DNA from: Dromiciops gliroides
Taxonomy: Eukaryota > Chordata > Mammalia > Microbiotheria > Microbiotheriidae
Assembly: GCF_019393635.1 (NCBI RefSeq)
Contig: NC_057866.1
Coordinates: 11,728,223-11,792,222 of the forward strand
Length of the DNA: 64,000 nt
Reading direction: 5' to 3'
Shown here in pieces: positions 13,184-25,972 of the stretch. The notes under the pieces were generated by a model that ran no database searches, was not told where the DNA came from, and was given only the letters and a program-made list of their open reading frames with translations. Position 1 is the first letter of the stretch; every line of letters starts with the position of its first letter. The position numbers and the translations under genes were made by a program.

Positions 13184-13333
13184 CCCCCGCACCTCCCGCA
13201 GGGCAATGAGGGTTAAGTGGCTTGCCCAGGGTCACACAGCTAGTAAGTGTCAAGTGTCTGAGGCCGGATTTGAACTCAGGTACTCCTGAATCCAGGGCCA
13301 GTGCTTTATCCACTGTGCCACCTAGCTGACCCC
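13184..13333 (-). mobile_element. WSINE-type SINE
   Basis: Standard copy with flanks 'aaagctgttga' and 'aaggctgttga' (one mismatch). Tail is C-rich rather than T-rich. Confidence 0.87.
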
Positions 13334-15119
13334 AAGGCTGTTGAGTCTTAATTGCATCATTTTTACTTCTTGCTCCCATTTTTCCTTTGCTTCTCTTATT
13401 TAAAAAATATTTTAGTTCTTCCAGAAGACACCAATTCAATTCACATTTTTTCTTTGAGGATTTTCATGTAGCTGATTTGATCTCATTGCCTTCTTCTAAA
13501 TTTGTGTGTTGATATTCCATGTCACCATGGTAACTTTCTATAGTCAGATTCTTTTTTTTTTTTTTGACATTCACTTATTTTCCTAGCCTTCTTCTTGACT
13601 TTTAACTTTTTTTTTTTGTTAAAGTTGGGATTTGCTTCTGGGGTTTGAGAGAGCTCTCTTCTAAGCTTCAGGTTTCTAGTGCTGCTGTGTTCAAAACTAG
13701 CTCTGGTTGTCTCTAAGTTTAAGTTCTTCCAAGGTGATATGATCTAAGGAGAGGTATGATCAATGCTCTTTTAGCCTGTGCTCTGTTATGTAAGTGACCA
13801 CAAGCACTTTTTTCCAACCTGCAATCAAGGTCTCTGATCCTGCTCGTTGTTCTTTTTCTGGTACTCTGATCTAGATCCACTTATGGGCAATGTAACTAAA
13901 TCCTGCACCTGATGCCAGCAAAGGATTTCCTATAATTTCCTTCTGACCAGCTCTCCAACCCTCTTTTTGTCTGTGTGCTGAAAGTTTAATAGCCGCTGAT
14001 GCTGATTCAGTCACACCCAAGCCTGCTGTTGGTTTGTGGGATTGGGGACATCTCTCCTGGTTCTTTAGGGGCAGCCTGTACTGGACTGTGTTCCACTCTT
14101 CCCCCACTGAGACAAAACTTTCCTGCCAACATTACAAGTTGTTCTGGGCTGGAAAATTGTTTCACCTTGGATTTTGTGGGTTATATGACTCCAAAATTTG
14201 TTTTGAAACATTATGTTAATGTTGTTTGGAGAATTTGGGTGACCTCAGGTGATTCCCTACCTCTACTCCACCATCTACTCTGCCCTTCTATTTAAGTACT
14301 GAAATTACAAATTCCATTTTCAGACATCACCCTCTTAGCTGGTTGTTCACTTCCCAAATCTGTTTTTGTCTCCTGCATGCCCTCCTTTTACAAAATAGAT
14401 AGATCAGAGGAATATCGTAAAGAAATTGGGGAGTTTTCCTAAGCAAGCTCATAACTGTGCTTTGAAAAAGTTTCCTAAATCTTCTGAGAGCATTAAAGCA
14501 TGCAGTCCATGATTAATCCCTGGTCAAGTTGAAGAAGCATTAGTCAATAGGGTATAAGACACTGGATGAAAATAATAGATGGATCCCAGTAAATGTTGAA
14601 TAACTGGCTGAGAGAAGCAATCCCACCTCTTGTGGGCTAAATAAAAAGCAAGTTAAAGCCTCTCTGAGATGGGCAACTTAATAGTGAGCTCCAGAACCTG
14701 CTTTGCCCTTGGGACTCTTCCAGTGGCAACTTGTATAGAGTCAAAATGTATAGTTATTGGAGAGGTATGCTTATATGCAACCTCAAAGGGGAACTATAGA
14801 ATATTGTTTCCTGAAGCTCAACCTTTCCATGGAGAGAGTTGAGAAGAGAGAGCTTGGCACCAGAAGCTGGCATCATGCTGCTCAGGAAATAGGAAGCCTC
14901 AGAGCCCAGGCTCCAAAAGAACAGACATGGGAAGACTTTTCCCTGGTCCTAGGATAAAGGCTCTGGATCTCTCCTAAAGAAAGAGTGAAGCTCCTTCCAA
15001 GGTCTTCCAGACCTGGAGGGTATAGAGACTGTAAGGGAGGGAGAGTCATTTGCATTGATGAGTGTTGGAAAATTCCCTATTATGTTTTTGGTATATCCTC
15101 CAGGAAGACAGTAGACTTC

Positions 15120-15335
15120 TCTATTGCTGTTATCACTCCACCTCTCTGAGCCTCATTTTCCTTATCTATAAAATGAGGACAATAATGCCTTCAGTGATTG
15201 TCTCACAGGTAAACAATTACCCCCATTTTACAGATGAAGAAACTGAGATAGAGGTGAAGTGACTTGCAAAGGGTCACACAGTAAGGGTCTGAAGCTAGAT
15301 TTGAACTCAGTTCTTTCCTCAGCTCTAGAGTATCT
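15120..15335 (-). mobile_element. MIR-type SINE
   Basis: Contains 'cccattttacagatgaagaa', 'gtgacttgcaaagggtcaca' and 'gatttgaactcag' in order, antisense to MIR. Confidence 0.6.
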
Positions 15336-16337
15336 GGTGAAGCTAGTTTTCCTCCCTGTTGTCCCTAAAGACCTTGAGGTAATCTATTCAAGTATTAAAA
15401 CAGATGCTGAGTTACCAAAAGTCAATATTTTACCAAGCACATTCTCCTATTTTTAAAATAGTCATATTTTAACTCTCTTTAATCTGAAATTCAGAGTTAA
15501 TCTCTTTACTAAATTGATTAATCTTTATTATTTTTAACAGAAGAAACCAACCATTGTTGTCATTCCAGAAGAATCAGGAAGGTGTTTGCCTTTGGGTCCA
15601 AGCAACTAGAAAGAAGTGAAGACTCAAACAACACTTGCAGAAGTTAAAATTTAGTTTAAAGTGTCACCCTATTTAACCCTGTAATATAATCTCCAAATCA
15701 TTTTCTCTTTACCATTCCCCCCTTCCCTTGTTTTGGAGCTGTATTTCATGGCTACCTTTGGCCATTTTCTTCCTATCCTTTCTCAGTTTTTCTATATGCT
15801 ATTTCAAATTTTTAACAATACAAACAAAAAGGAAATGCATGCTATACACAATTGTAGAAATTGTTCACAGTATCTAATAATAAAGGAAAGCAGATATCCT
15901 CAACTCTATCAGATCTAACTGAACTCTGGCTTGCTCAACTTTTGCCTCAGACTACTTAAAAAACATGCAGATTGCTTGACTGCTCACAAGACCTGGGTTT
16001 ATGGGAGACACCAGCCTTTCCCTTAGGTTAGATGGAATGTGAAACAAGCCTTGCAAAGCTTTGACCCATTTTATTGTCAGTTAGGCTCCTTGTTATCTTG
16101 TGCAGGGAAAACATGCCTCAGTCTACTTCATTGAATTTCACTCACAACAGTAGGAAGGTCCTTTTATCACTTGAGGCAACTTTCAAAGATGCCCTGCTTG
16201 TCTGGGAGGAAGAATTTGGGAAAGTAACCCCTAGTCTCTCCACCTCACTCACCCTCTCTTCTCCATTGAAATAAAAGAAAAGCAAACCCTTGTAACAAAT
16301 AAACAAAGCTAAACATAAGTGATTTTTCCATTGGGGA

Positions 16338-16362
16338 GTGTGTGTGTGTGTGTGTGTGTGTG
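16338..16362 (+). repeat. (GT)n microsatellite
   Basis: About 12 uninterrupted GT units. Confidence 0.95.
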
Positions 16363-16369
16363 ATTCTGT

Positions 16370-16930
16370 ACCTTGAGTGCATCACTTCTCTGTCAGGAGA
16401 TGCTTCATCATCAGTGCTTTGGAATCATGATTGGTCAATACACTGACCAGAGGTGTTAAGTGTTTCAAAGTTGTTTGTCCCTTAAGTGTTATTTTTATTG
16501 TAAAAACTGTTCTTTTGGATCTACTCCCTTCACTCTGTGTCACTTCACAAGGGTCTGGCAAACCTTTCTCTGAAACCATACCTTTCAGCATTTCTTTTCT
16601 TTTTCTTTTTAAAATTTACATGAAAACTTTATTTTTGTGTGGTTTTTTATGACATGATAACTTCATTATATATGTAATAGGAATAGCAAGTTGTAAATAA
16701 TAGATTTGCAGTTTCCTGTGGTCATCTTTTTTTTCTACTATGTTCTTTCATAATTTCTTAAAGGTGAAATTATAGTAAACCAAATTCATATACCATAATT
16801 TCTTTAGCCATGCCCCATTTGCCAGATACCTGCTTACTTTCCAGTTCTTTGCCATTGTAAAGAGAACTGTTATAAATAGTTGAACATGTTCTATTTTTTC
16901 CCACTGTCTTTTACTTCTTTTAAAACTTTT
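16370..16930 (-). mobile_element. Old L1 3' end
   Basis: Shares 'ggagatgcttcatcatcagt' and 'tttcaaagttgtttgt' with the piece at 28.9-29.5 kb. Minus-strand reading resembles the degraded L1 ORF2 C terminus. Confidence 0.55.
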
Positions 16931-17672
16931 TTTCATTTAATAGTATTTTATTTTCTCCTAATTGTATGTAAAGGTAGTTTTCAACATTGATTTTTGTAAG
17001 ATTTTGAGTTTCAAATTTTTCTCCCTCTTTTCCTTACCCCTCCTTAAGACAGCAAGCTATCTTATATAGGTTATACAGTACAATCATGTTAAACATATTT
17101 CCACATTAGTTGTGTTGGAAAAGAAAAATCAGAGCAAAAGTGGAAATTATGAGAAAGAAAAACCAAAAAAACAAGTGAAAGTAGTATGCTTCGATCTGCC
17201 TTCAGACTCCATACTTCTTTCTCTGACTGTAGAGAGCATTTTCCATCATGGGTCATTTGGAATGGGCTTGGATCATTGTATTGCTGAGAAGAGCTACGTC
17301 TTTCATAGCATAATGCTTTCATTGCATAATGTTGCTGTTTCTGTGTACAATATTCTCCTGATTCTGCTTACTTCACTCAGCATCAGTTAATGTAAGTCTT
17401 TCCAGGTTTTTCTGAAATCTTCCTGCTCATCATTTCTCATAGCACAATAGTATTCCATTACACTCATTTACCACAACTTATTCAGCCATAACCCAATTGA
17501 TGGGCATTCCTTCAATTTCCAATTCTTTGCCACTATGAAAAGAGCTATTCTAAATATTTTTGTACAGGTGGGTGCTTTTCCTTTTTTTAATGATCTCTTT
17601 GGGTTATAGACCTAGTAGTGGTATTGCTGGGGCAAAGGTATACCCAGTTCCAAATTACCCTCCAGAATGGTT
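16931..17672 (-). mobile_element. L1 3' end (5'-truncated)
   Basis: L1 3'UTR signature 'cttatataggttatacagta' then the antisense ORF2 C terminus ('accacaacttattcagccat'). Ends abruptly at the LTR starting at 17673. Confidence 0.75.
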
Positions 17673-18011
17673 TGTGTTAAGATAATGGAATTTCGTAGAT
17701 GCCCAGGGGTGTGATTTGATTGACTTAGTAGTGTTTGAATTGGGTGTGAATGAAGAACTACTAAATACCCACTTAAAGGTGATTAGATTTTAGCCACTGG
17801 GATATTGTATTCTTAGAGGCTATGGACTACAACATCAACAGGAGATTGCTCTTAGCCAAGCAACTTAAAGAACCTCCCATTTCTGGGAGGAGGACAGGAA
17901 GTAGAAAGCAGACACTGGCAGAGGGGATCTTCCTCTTTTGGTTTGAGACATCTGCATGGTTGAAAAACCCAAAGCAACCTAGATTATAATGAAAGGAGAA
18001 TATCAGGGGAA
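17673..18011 (+). mobile_element. Truncated LTR
   Basis: Starts TGTGTTAAGATAATGG, the same start as the solo LTR at 40763. Shared inner blocks include 'cccatttctgg' and 'aagcagac'. The 3' part is missing; it abuts plus-strand L1 at about 18012. Confidence 0.65.
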
Positions 18012-18900
18012 ATTTTTTTAGCAAGTGCCTCTATCAAGGCCTCATTTCTCAAATATATAGAGAACTGAATCAAATTTATAAGAATGCAAGTCATTCTCCA
18101 GTTGATAAATGGTCAAAGCATATGTATAGGCAGTTTTCTGATGAATAAACCAAACTATCTTTGGTCATATGAAAAAATACTCTCAATCACTATTGAGTAG
18201 AGAAATACAAATTAAAACAATTGTGAGGTACCACCTCACACCTATAAGACTAGCTATTATGACAGAAAAGGAAAATGACAAATTTTGGAGGGGATATAGA
18301 AAAATTGGAACACATTGATGGAGTTGTGAACTGATTCGACCATTCTGGAGAGCAATTTGGTACTATGCCAAAGGGCTATATAATTGTGTATACCCTTTGT
18401 CCTAGTAATACCACTACTAATTCTGTATCCCAAAAAGATAGAAGGGTAAGTGGAGGGACTGAAGGACCTATTTGTACAAAAATATTTATGGCAGCTCTTT
18501 TTGTGGTGACAAAGAATTGGGAATTGAAGGGATATCCATCAATTGGAGAATGACTGAACAAGTTGTGGTATATGATTATAACTCAATACTGTTGTGCAAT
18601 CAGAAATGACAAGAGTGGTGGTTGCAGAAAAATCTTGGAAGTCACATATGAACTGATGCAAAGTGAAGTGAGAAGGACCTGGAGAACATTGTACAAAATA
18701 ATAGCAATAATGTACAATGATCAACTGTGAATGACTGAGCTATATTTTTAGAAACACAATGATCTGAGACAATTCCAAAGGACATATAACGAAAAATACT
18801 ATCCATCTTCAGAGAAAAAACTGATGGAATCTGAATGCAGATCAAAGAATGCAATTTTTCACTTTCTGGTTTTTCTTTTTTCTTTTTGGGTTTCTGTTTT
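18012..18900 (+). mobile_element. L1 3' end, plus orientation
   Basis: Sense-strand L1: 'agagaactgaatcaaattta' through the ORF2 C terminus ('gacctggagaacattgtaca') and into 3'UTR. Opposite in orientation to the L1 at 16.9-17.7 kb. Confidence 0.75.
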
Positions 18901-19076
18901 CTTTCATAACATTATTATAGAAATAGGTTTTGCAAGATCACACATATATAACTGATATCAAATTGCTTCCTATCTCAGCATTTATTCCTATTATGTATCA
19001 GGCACCATGCTAAATGCCATATGGCTTGCCCTCAGACACCTTCTCCTCATGGTAGAGCTTTCCTACAGTATGTGTC

Positions 19077-19091
19077 CCAGCAGGGGGCGTC
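19077..19091 (+). promoter_or_regulatory. CTCF-like motif
   Basis: CCAGCAGGGGGCGTC fits the vertebrate CTCF core (CCASYAGRKGGC) without mismatch. Binding is inferred. Confidence 0.5.
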
Positions 19092-19171
19092 ACTCCAATT
19101 GTCACAGTGGAAACTTGTCTGAGATGGCCAGGAGGCCCTTGAAGACTATTGGATAAAATGAGTCTGTTTTT

Positions 19172-19188
19172 GAGCACCACCTGGTGGT
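19172..19188 (-). promoter_or_regulatory. Second CTCF-like motif
   Basis: The minus strand reads ACCACCAGGTGGTGCTC, one mismatch from the CTCF core, about 90 bp from the first motif and in the opposite orientation. Confidence 0.4.
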
Positions 19189-19269
19189 AATCACATCGGA
19201 ATTTTTAAAGGTATTTACCTTGCATTTATTTATTTATTTTTGTTAAATATAGTATCACATATCATTTAT

Positions 19270-19795
19270 TTATTTAAAAAAAATTTAAGCTCTTTTTAAA
19301 AAATTAATTATTTTTCCAATTACCTGTAAAGATTTTTTTTTTGAGTTTCAAATTCTCCCCTTCCAAGACCAGCAAGAAATCTGATATAGGTTATATATTA
19401 CAATCATGTTAAACATATTTCCACATTACTCACATTGTAAGAGAAGAATCAGAACAAAAGGATAAAAACACACGAGAAAGAATAAATAAGAACAATAACA
19501 AAAAAGTAACAACAAAAGTGAAAACCTCAAAAAAGAAGAGAAAAAAAAGAAAAGTAGAAACATTATGGTCCAATCTGCATTCAGAATCCGTAGTTCTCTT
19601 TCTGAATGTCTAGAGCATTTTCCACCATAAGTCTTTTGGAATTGTCTTGAATCATTGTATTGCTGAGAAGAGTTAAGTATATCACAGTTGATCATCACAC
19701 AATGTTGTTGATACTGTATATACAATGCTCTCCTGGTTCTGTTCATTTCACTCAGCATCAGTTCATGAAAGCCTTTTTAGATTTTTCTGAAATCT
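19270..19795 (-). mobile_element. L1 3' end
   Basis: 3'UTR 'ctgatataggttatatatta' then antisense ORF2 C terminus. First of a same-orientation series. Confidence 0.72.
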
Positions 19796-19799
19796 ATCT

Positions 19800-20350
19800 G
19801 CTTATTTATTTTTTAAAATAATAAATATTTTTATTTATAGTTTGGGGTTCCAATTTTTATCCCTCTTTCCCTCCCTCCCCTGATGCCTCCCTGAGGCTGT
19901 AAATAATCATATATGGGTTATACATTTATGATTATATAAATCATTACCTTATTTGTCATTTTGTACAAGAAAACTTGATTAAAAGAAAAAAATGAAAGAA
20001 AGTGAAAAAAGCATGCTTCAGTCTGTGTTCAATCAATATCAGTTCTTTCTTTGGAGGTGGATAATATGTTTCATCAATAGTCCTTTGGGATTGTCTTGGA
20101 TCATTGTATTATTGAGAATAGTCAAGTCATTCTCAGTTCTTCATCAAACAATATTGCTGTCTCTGTGTAAAATGTTCTCTTGTTTCTGCTCACTTCACAA
20201 AACATCATTTCACACATGTCTTTCCAGGTCTTTCTGAAGTCATCCTGCTTGTCATTTCTTATAGCACAATAATATTTTCCATGACCATCATATCCCACAG
20301 CTTGTTCAGCCTTTCCCCAATTGATAGGCATTCCTTTGATTTCCACTTCT
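19800..20350 (-). mobile_element. L1 3' end (variant subfamily)
   Basis: A slightly different L1 3' end ('gtaaataatcatatatgggt'), with antisense ORF2 sequence at 20122-20346. The same subfamily appears at 49790-50301. Confidence 0.7.
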
Positions 20351-20374
20351 TAACCACCACAAAAAGAGGTGGTA

Positions 20375-22290
20375 TAAATGTTTTTTAAAAAAATAAAATT
20401 ATTTCATTATTTTCCAGTTACATGCAGAAATAATTTTCAACCTTTGTTTATACAAGATTTCCATTTTCCGATCTTTCTCCCTCCTTCCCCTCCCTCCCCC
20501 TTCCCCCAGACAGCAGGCAATCTGATATTGGTTATATATACATAATAACATTAAACATATTTCTTCATTAGCCATGTTATATGAGAAGGATCAGAGCACA
20601 AAGGAAAAACCTCAAATCAGAAAACCAACAGCACCAAAAAGAAAAGACATAGTATGATCCGATCAGCATCCATATTCCACAGTTCCTTTTTTTTCCTGGA
20701 TTTGGAAAGCCTTTTCCATCATGAGTCCTTTGGAACTTTCTTGTTCCTTTGGATTGGTGAGAAGAATCTAGTCTATCAGAGCTGATCAACACATAATGTT
20801 GATGATACTGTGTATAATGTTCTTCTGGTTCTGCTCATCTCACTCATCATCAGTTCATGCAAGTCCTTCCAGGTTTCTCTGAACTCCACCTGCTCATTGT
20901 TTCTTACAGCACAATAGAATTCCATTACATTCATGTACCACAACTTGTTCAGCCATTCCCCAATTGATGGACATCCCCTCAATTTAAATGTTTTTTTTTT
21001 AAATAGGTCTTTTTCTCTTTTGGGGGATGTCTTTGGGATATAAACCTAGTACTGGTATTGCTGGATCAAAGGGTATGCATAGTTCTATAGCCCTTTGGGC
21101 ATAATTCCAAATTGCTCTCCAGAATTGTTGGATTTTTTACAACTCCACCAACAGTGGATTAGTGTCCCAGCTTTACCATATCCCCTCCAACTTTCAATAA
21201 TTTCCATTTTTGTTATATTTGCCACTCTGATAGGTGATACCTCAGAGTTGTTTTATTTTGCCTTTCTCTGATCAATAATGATCTAGAGCATTTTCCCATA
21301 TGATTATAGATAGCTTTGATTTCTTTATTTGAAAACTACTTGTTCATATCTTTTGACCATTTCTCAATAGGGGAATGACTTGTATTCTTACATATTTGAT
21401 TCAGTTCTCTATATATTTTAGATATGAGACCTTTATCAGACACTGTCTTTAAAAATTGTTTCCCAGCTTTCTGTTTTCCTTCTAATCTTACTTGCATTGG
21501 TTTTATTTGTTTGTTTGTACAGAAACTTTTTAATTTAATGTAGTCAGAATGATCCAATCTGAATTTCATAATGTTCTCTCTCTCATCTTTGGTCATAAAT
21601 TCTTCCTTTCTCTTTAGATCTGACAAGTAAACTATTGCTTCCTTTTCTAATTTGCCTATGTTATCACCCTTTGTGTCTATATTTTGTACCCATTTTGACT
21701 TTACTTTGGTTTAGAGTATAAGATGTTGGTCTATGCCTAATTTCTCCCATACTATTTTCCAGTTTTACCAGCAGTTTTTGTCAAATGCCAAGTTCTTATC
21801 CTGTAGGCTAGAGTCTTTGGGTTTATCAAATAGGAGATTGCTACATTCATTTACTGTTGTGTTTTGTGTGCCTAACTTATTCTACTGATCCACCTCTCTA
21901 TTTCTTAGCCAGTATGAAATAGTTTTAATGATTGCTGCTTTATAATATAGTTTTAGATCTGGCACAGCTAGGCTACTTCCTTTGCATTTTTGTCATTAAT
22001 TTCCTTGATATTCTTGACCTTTTGTTCTTCTATATGAATTTTGTTATTATTTTTTCTAGCTCTATGAAATCATTTTGTGGTAGTTTGATTGGCATGGCAC
22101 TGAATAAGTAAATTGATTTAGGTAAAATTGTCATTTTTAGTGTATTAGCACAGGCTACCCATGAGCAATTTATATTTTTCCATTTGTTCAAATCTGATTT
22201 TATTTCTGTGAAAAGGGTTTTGTAATTGTGTTCATATAGCTCCTGGGTTTGCCTTGGCAGGTAGACTCCCAAGTATTTTATTTTGTTTAC
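20375..22290 (-). mobile_element. L1 3' half
   Basis: About 1.9 kb of L1 from 3'UTR into ORF2. The antisense frame includes [18 protein letters not shown] and WVACANTLKMTILPK (22030-22272). Interrupted by stops. Confidence 0.78.
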
Positions 22291-22628
22291 AGTTATTTTT
22301 TAATAAATAAAAGTATTTTATTATTTTCCAGTTACATATAAGGATAGTTTTCAACATTTGTTTTCATAGGATTTTTAGTTCCAAAATTTTCTCCCACCCT
22401 CACTTCCCTCTCCCCTCCCCAAGACAGAAAGCAATCTGATATAGGTTATATATGTGCAATCACATTAAACATATTTCTGTATTAGTCATCTTGAGAAAGA
22501 AGAATCAGAGCACAAGGGAAAAACCTCAAAAAAAAAAAAGAAAGAAAAAAAAAACAGCCCCAAAGCAGAAACAGTATGGTTCAATCTGTATTCATAATTG
22601 ACAGGGTTTGTTGTTTGTTTGTTTTGGG

Positions 22629-22788
22629 TTTTTTTTTTTTTTTTTTTTTTTGCGAGGCAATGAAGGTTTAGTGACTTGCCCGAGGTCACACAGCTAGTAA
22701 GTGTCAAGTGTCTGAGGCTGGATTTGAACTCAGATCCTCCTGAATCCAGGGCCAGTGCTTTATCCACTGTGTCACCTAGCTGTCTCCC
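22629..22788 (-). mobile_element. WSINE-type SINE
   Basis: Long T run at left (about 24 T), then CORE and 'cacctagctgtctccc'. Confidence 0.87.
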
Positions 22789-23554
22789 ACAGTTATTTTT
22801 TTTCTGGATGTTGAGAAAACTATCATGAGTTCTTTGAAATTGTCTTGGATCATTGCACTGCTGAGAGGAGCCAAGTCTATCACCATTGTTCATCACACAA
22901 TGTTGCTGTTACTGTGTACAATGTTCTCCTGTTTCTGCTCCTCTCAGTCAGCATCAGTTCATGTAAGTCCTTCCAGGTTTCTCTGAACTCCTCCTGCTCA
23001 TGGTTTCTTATAGCACAACAATATTCTATTACATTTATATACCACAACTTGTTTAGCCATTCCCCAATTGATGGGCATTCCCTTGATTTCCAATTCCTTG
23101 CCACCACAAAGAAAGCTGCTATAAATATTTTTGTACATGCGGGTCATTTTCCCTCTTCTGTGATTTCTTTGGGATACAGACCTAGCAGTGGTACCACCGG
23201 GTCAAAGGGTATGAACAGTCCCATAGCCCTTTGGGCATAGTTCCAAATTGCTCTCTAGAATGGTTGGATCAGTTCACAGCTCCACCAACAATGCATTAGT
23301 GTTCCATTTCCCCCCACAACTTCTCCAACATTTATTATTTTCTGTTTTTGTCATGTTAGTCAATCTGGTAGGTGTGTGGTGGTACCTCAGAATTGTTTTA
23401 ATTTGCATTTCTCTAGTCAATAGTGATTTAGAACATTTTTTTTTCATATGGCAATAGATAGCTTTGATTTCTTCACCTGAAAACTGCCTGATCATATCCT
23501 TTGACCATTTCTCAATTGGGTAATGACTTACATTCTTATAAATTTGACTTAGTT

Positions 23555-23556
<2 letters not shown>

Positions 23557-23600
<44 letters not shown>
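23557..23600 (+). repeat. (AT)n microsatellite
   Basis: About 22 AT units inside L1 ORF2. Confidence 0.95.
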
Positions 23601-23605
<5 letters not shown>

Positions 23606-24595
23606 GAGGCCTCCATCAGAAATACTGGCTGTAAAAGTTGGTTCCCAGCTTTTTGCCTCCCTTCTAATTTTGGTTGCATTGCTTCTGTTGGTACAAAAAC
23701 TTTTAAAATTTAATGTAATCAAAGTCTTCCATCTTACATTTCATAATTTGCTTTCTCTCTCTCCTGTTTAGACATAAATTGTTTTTCTCTTCATAGATCT
23801 GAGAGGTAAACTATACCTTACTCTCCTAATTTATCTATGGTATCACCGTTATGTCTAAATCTTGATCCCATTTTGACCCTATTTTTGTATAAGGTATAAG
23901 ATGTTGGTCTATGCCTAGTTTCTGCCATACTATCTTCCAGTTTTCCCAGCAGTTTTTATCAAATACTGAGTTCCTATCCCAGAATCTGGAGTCTTTGGGT
24001 TTATCAAACAGTAGATTACTATAGTTATTTACTACTGTGTCTCCTGTGCCTAACCTATTCCGTTTATCCACCACTCCATTTCTTAGCTAGCATCAAATAG
24101 TTTTGATGACAGCTTCTTTATAGTATAGCTTCAAATTTGGTACAGCTTACCCACCTTCTTGTGCATTTTTTTCATTAGTTCTCTTGTTATTCTTGACTTT
24201 TTGTTCTTCCAGATGAATTTTGTTATTATTTTGTCTACCTCTATAAAATAATTTTTAGGTAGTCTGATTGGTATGGCACTGAATAAGTAAACTAAGTTAG
24301 GTAGAATTGTCATTTTTACCATATTAGCTCTGCCTATTCATGAGCAATTGATATTTTTCCAATTACAAAGATCTGATTTTATTTGTGTGAAAAGTGTTTT
24401 GTAATTATGTTCATAGAGTTCCTGTGTTTGTCTTGGCAGGTAGATTCCTAAGTATCTTATATTGTCTACAGTTATTTTAAATAGAATTTCTCTTTCTATC
24501 TCTTGCTGCTGGACTTTGTTGGTCATGTATAGAAATGCTGATGATTTGCATGGGTTAAGTTTTTTAGTTATTTCTTTAGGATTCTGTAAGTATAC

Positions 24596-25237
24596 TGCGA
24601 GGGCCAAAATTTGATATACTGTTATTTGGGTGACTCGCCTTATTATTGGGGTCCCAGAAATATGAGGGACCTTTAAGGTTTAACCCTCCCCTCTGATCTG
24701 CCCTTTTTAGATATTTCTCCCAGGCCAGTAAGAAAGGAGCCTCTAAGCTTTAGTTCACAAAAGGATCAGATTTCATTACTTGGGAATTAAACAACAAAGG
24801 TGAAACTAATAAAAATCAAAGATAAGGAAATAGGAAAATAGAAATACAAATAGATATTCTTAACTCTAAGCTTAACCTATGCAACCCCAGACTGATTTCC
24901 AGTTAAGCTAGTTCAAAGGAATTTAGGGTTTTCTGTCATTAACTCACCACCCACTGAGACAGAGCAAATACACGCCACCACAAGGGAAGTCGCCAGACAG
25001 AGCACAAACATGCGCTGCCAGCTCAAGGACTGAGCAGGAAAGAACAAGAGCAAGCTCACTTACCGGACAGAAGTATCCCGCCTCCCATCCAGGAGCATTC
25101 AATCTTCCCTCCCCCAAAAGGGGAGGTCCTTCAAAAAGCTGCCTTCATAACCTCAGGGTGGGCCAGGTGTGGCCCCTCCCAAATGAGTTAGCTAAAAACG
25201 GGAATATTAATCTTTACCACAAATAATTTTTACCACA
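24596..25237 (-). mobile_element. Endogenous retrovirus LTR (3' LTR position)
   Basis: On the minus strand it begins TGTGGTAAAAATTATT and ends CCCTCGCA, a TG...CA unit of about 640 bp. Immediately upstream lies a polypurine tract, the expected start of a 3' LTR. No second LTR was found to the right up to 27.2 kb. Confidence 0.7.
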
Positions 25238-25256
25238 TTCCCCCCCTTTGTTTCTT
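25238..25256 (-). promoter_or_regulatory. Polypurine tract next to the LTR
   Basis: Minus strand AAAGAAACAAAGGGGGGG next to the TGTGG start of the LTR. In retroviruses this primes plus-strand DNA synthesis. Confidence 0.65.
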
Positions 25257-25972
25257 TGGAAAACCCATATGGGTTTGTTCGATGAAACAGCCAAAAGTAC
25301 CATAATATAATACCCTACGCTAGCAAACAATATAGAAAAGGGAGAGAGAAAAGTTTTGTCCAGAGGGGTGGTCCCTCATGAACCGACACTTTGACATTAG
25401 TCTTAGAGAGGGAAGGCCTCTGCAGAGAGTACATGTTACAGATGGTATATATAATAACAGAAGGAAAAAACCAACAAAACAGAACTGTTCATTCAAAGTC
25501 TCTGAGCTCTTGTCTTCTTGGAGTGGTAAGATGTCACCAGGAGAAAACTGGACTCTGGTCTAGTCTCTGGTCTAGAAAGTTGGACTCACTTCTTTAGCTG
25601 TTGAACTGCTGGATTTTTACTAATCCTTAGCAGAGCATTGTCAATGATCAAATGAATACATTCCATTACATTCCGCTCCTTTATATAATACAGGGTTGAG
25701 GTAGTTATGCAATCTATAACATTTCTTACCATCATGTATCTGGATCAAAGCCAAATTTAGTAATGTATACATAACACCTGAAAATGTTATAGAAAGTTAC
25801 AATAACACATCTCATAGTTCCCGAGACATCCAGTAATTGTGCTAGGCCACAGGTGGATGGATTCTGACCATGCAATCAGACTGAGTGAAAGAAAACAAAA
25901 ACAAGTTAAGTTAAACTAGGCTATTTTAGGAGGGAGAGAGGAAGAAACTGGACTGTGTCCAGCAATTGGGGT
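25257..25972 (-). other. Internal retroviral remnant without a readable gene
   Basis: Between gag and the polypurine tract, where pol and env would be expected. Only about 0.7 kb remains and no long frame is open. It includes the 16-bp palindrome at about 25262-25277. Confidence 0.4.

Larger units (their letters stand above)
14296..16369. other. Intergenic DNA with little recognisable content
   Basis: Only a MIR-like block (15120-15335) and a (GT)n run (16338-16362) are recognised. No conserved coding segment or splice-linked exon was seen. Confidence 0.5.
18901..19269. other. Unique island between L1 blocks
   Basis: Non-repetitive except for a short dispersed-repeat match ('caggcaccatgctaaatgcc'). 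Contains two CTCF-like motifs. Confidence 0.5.
22295..24595 (-). mobile_element. L1 3' half, with SINE inside and LTR at its edge
   Basis: Another L1 running from 3'UTR to mid ORF2 (24338-24607 includes [18 protein letters not shown]). A SINE sits at 22629-22788 and an (AT)n tract at 23557-23600. Cut at 24595 by the retroviral LTR. Confidence 0.78.

Noticed and set aside
22845..23240. 131-residue plus-strand open frame
   Set aside because: Antisense of the L1 ORF2 C terminus.
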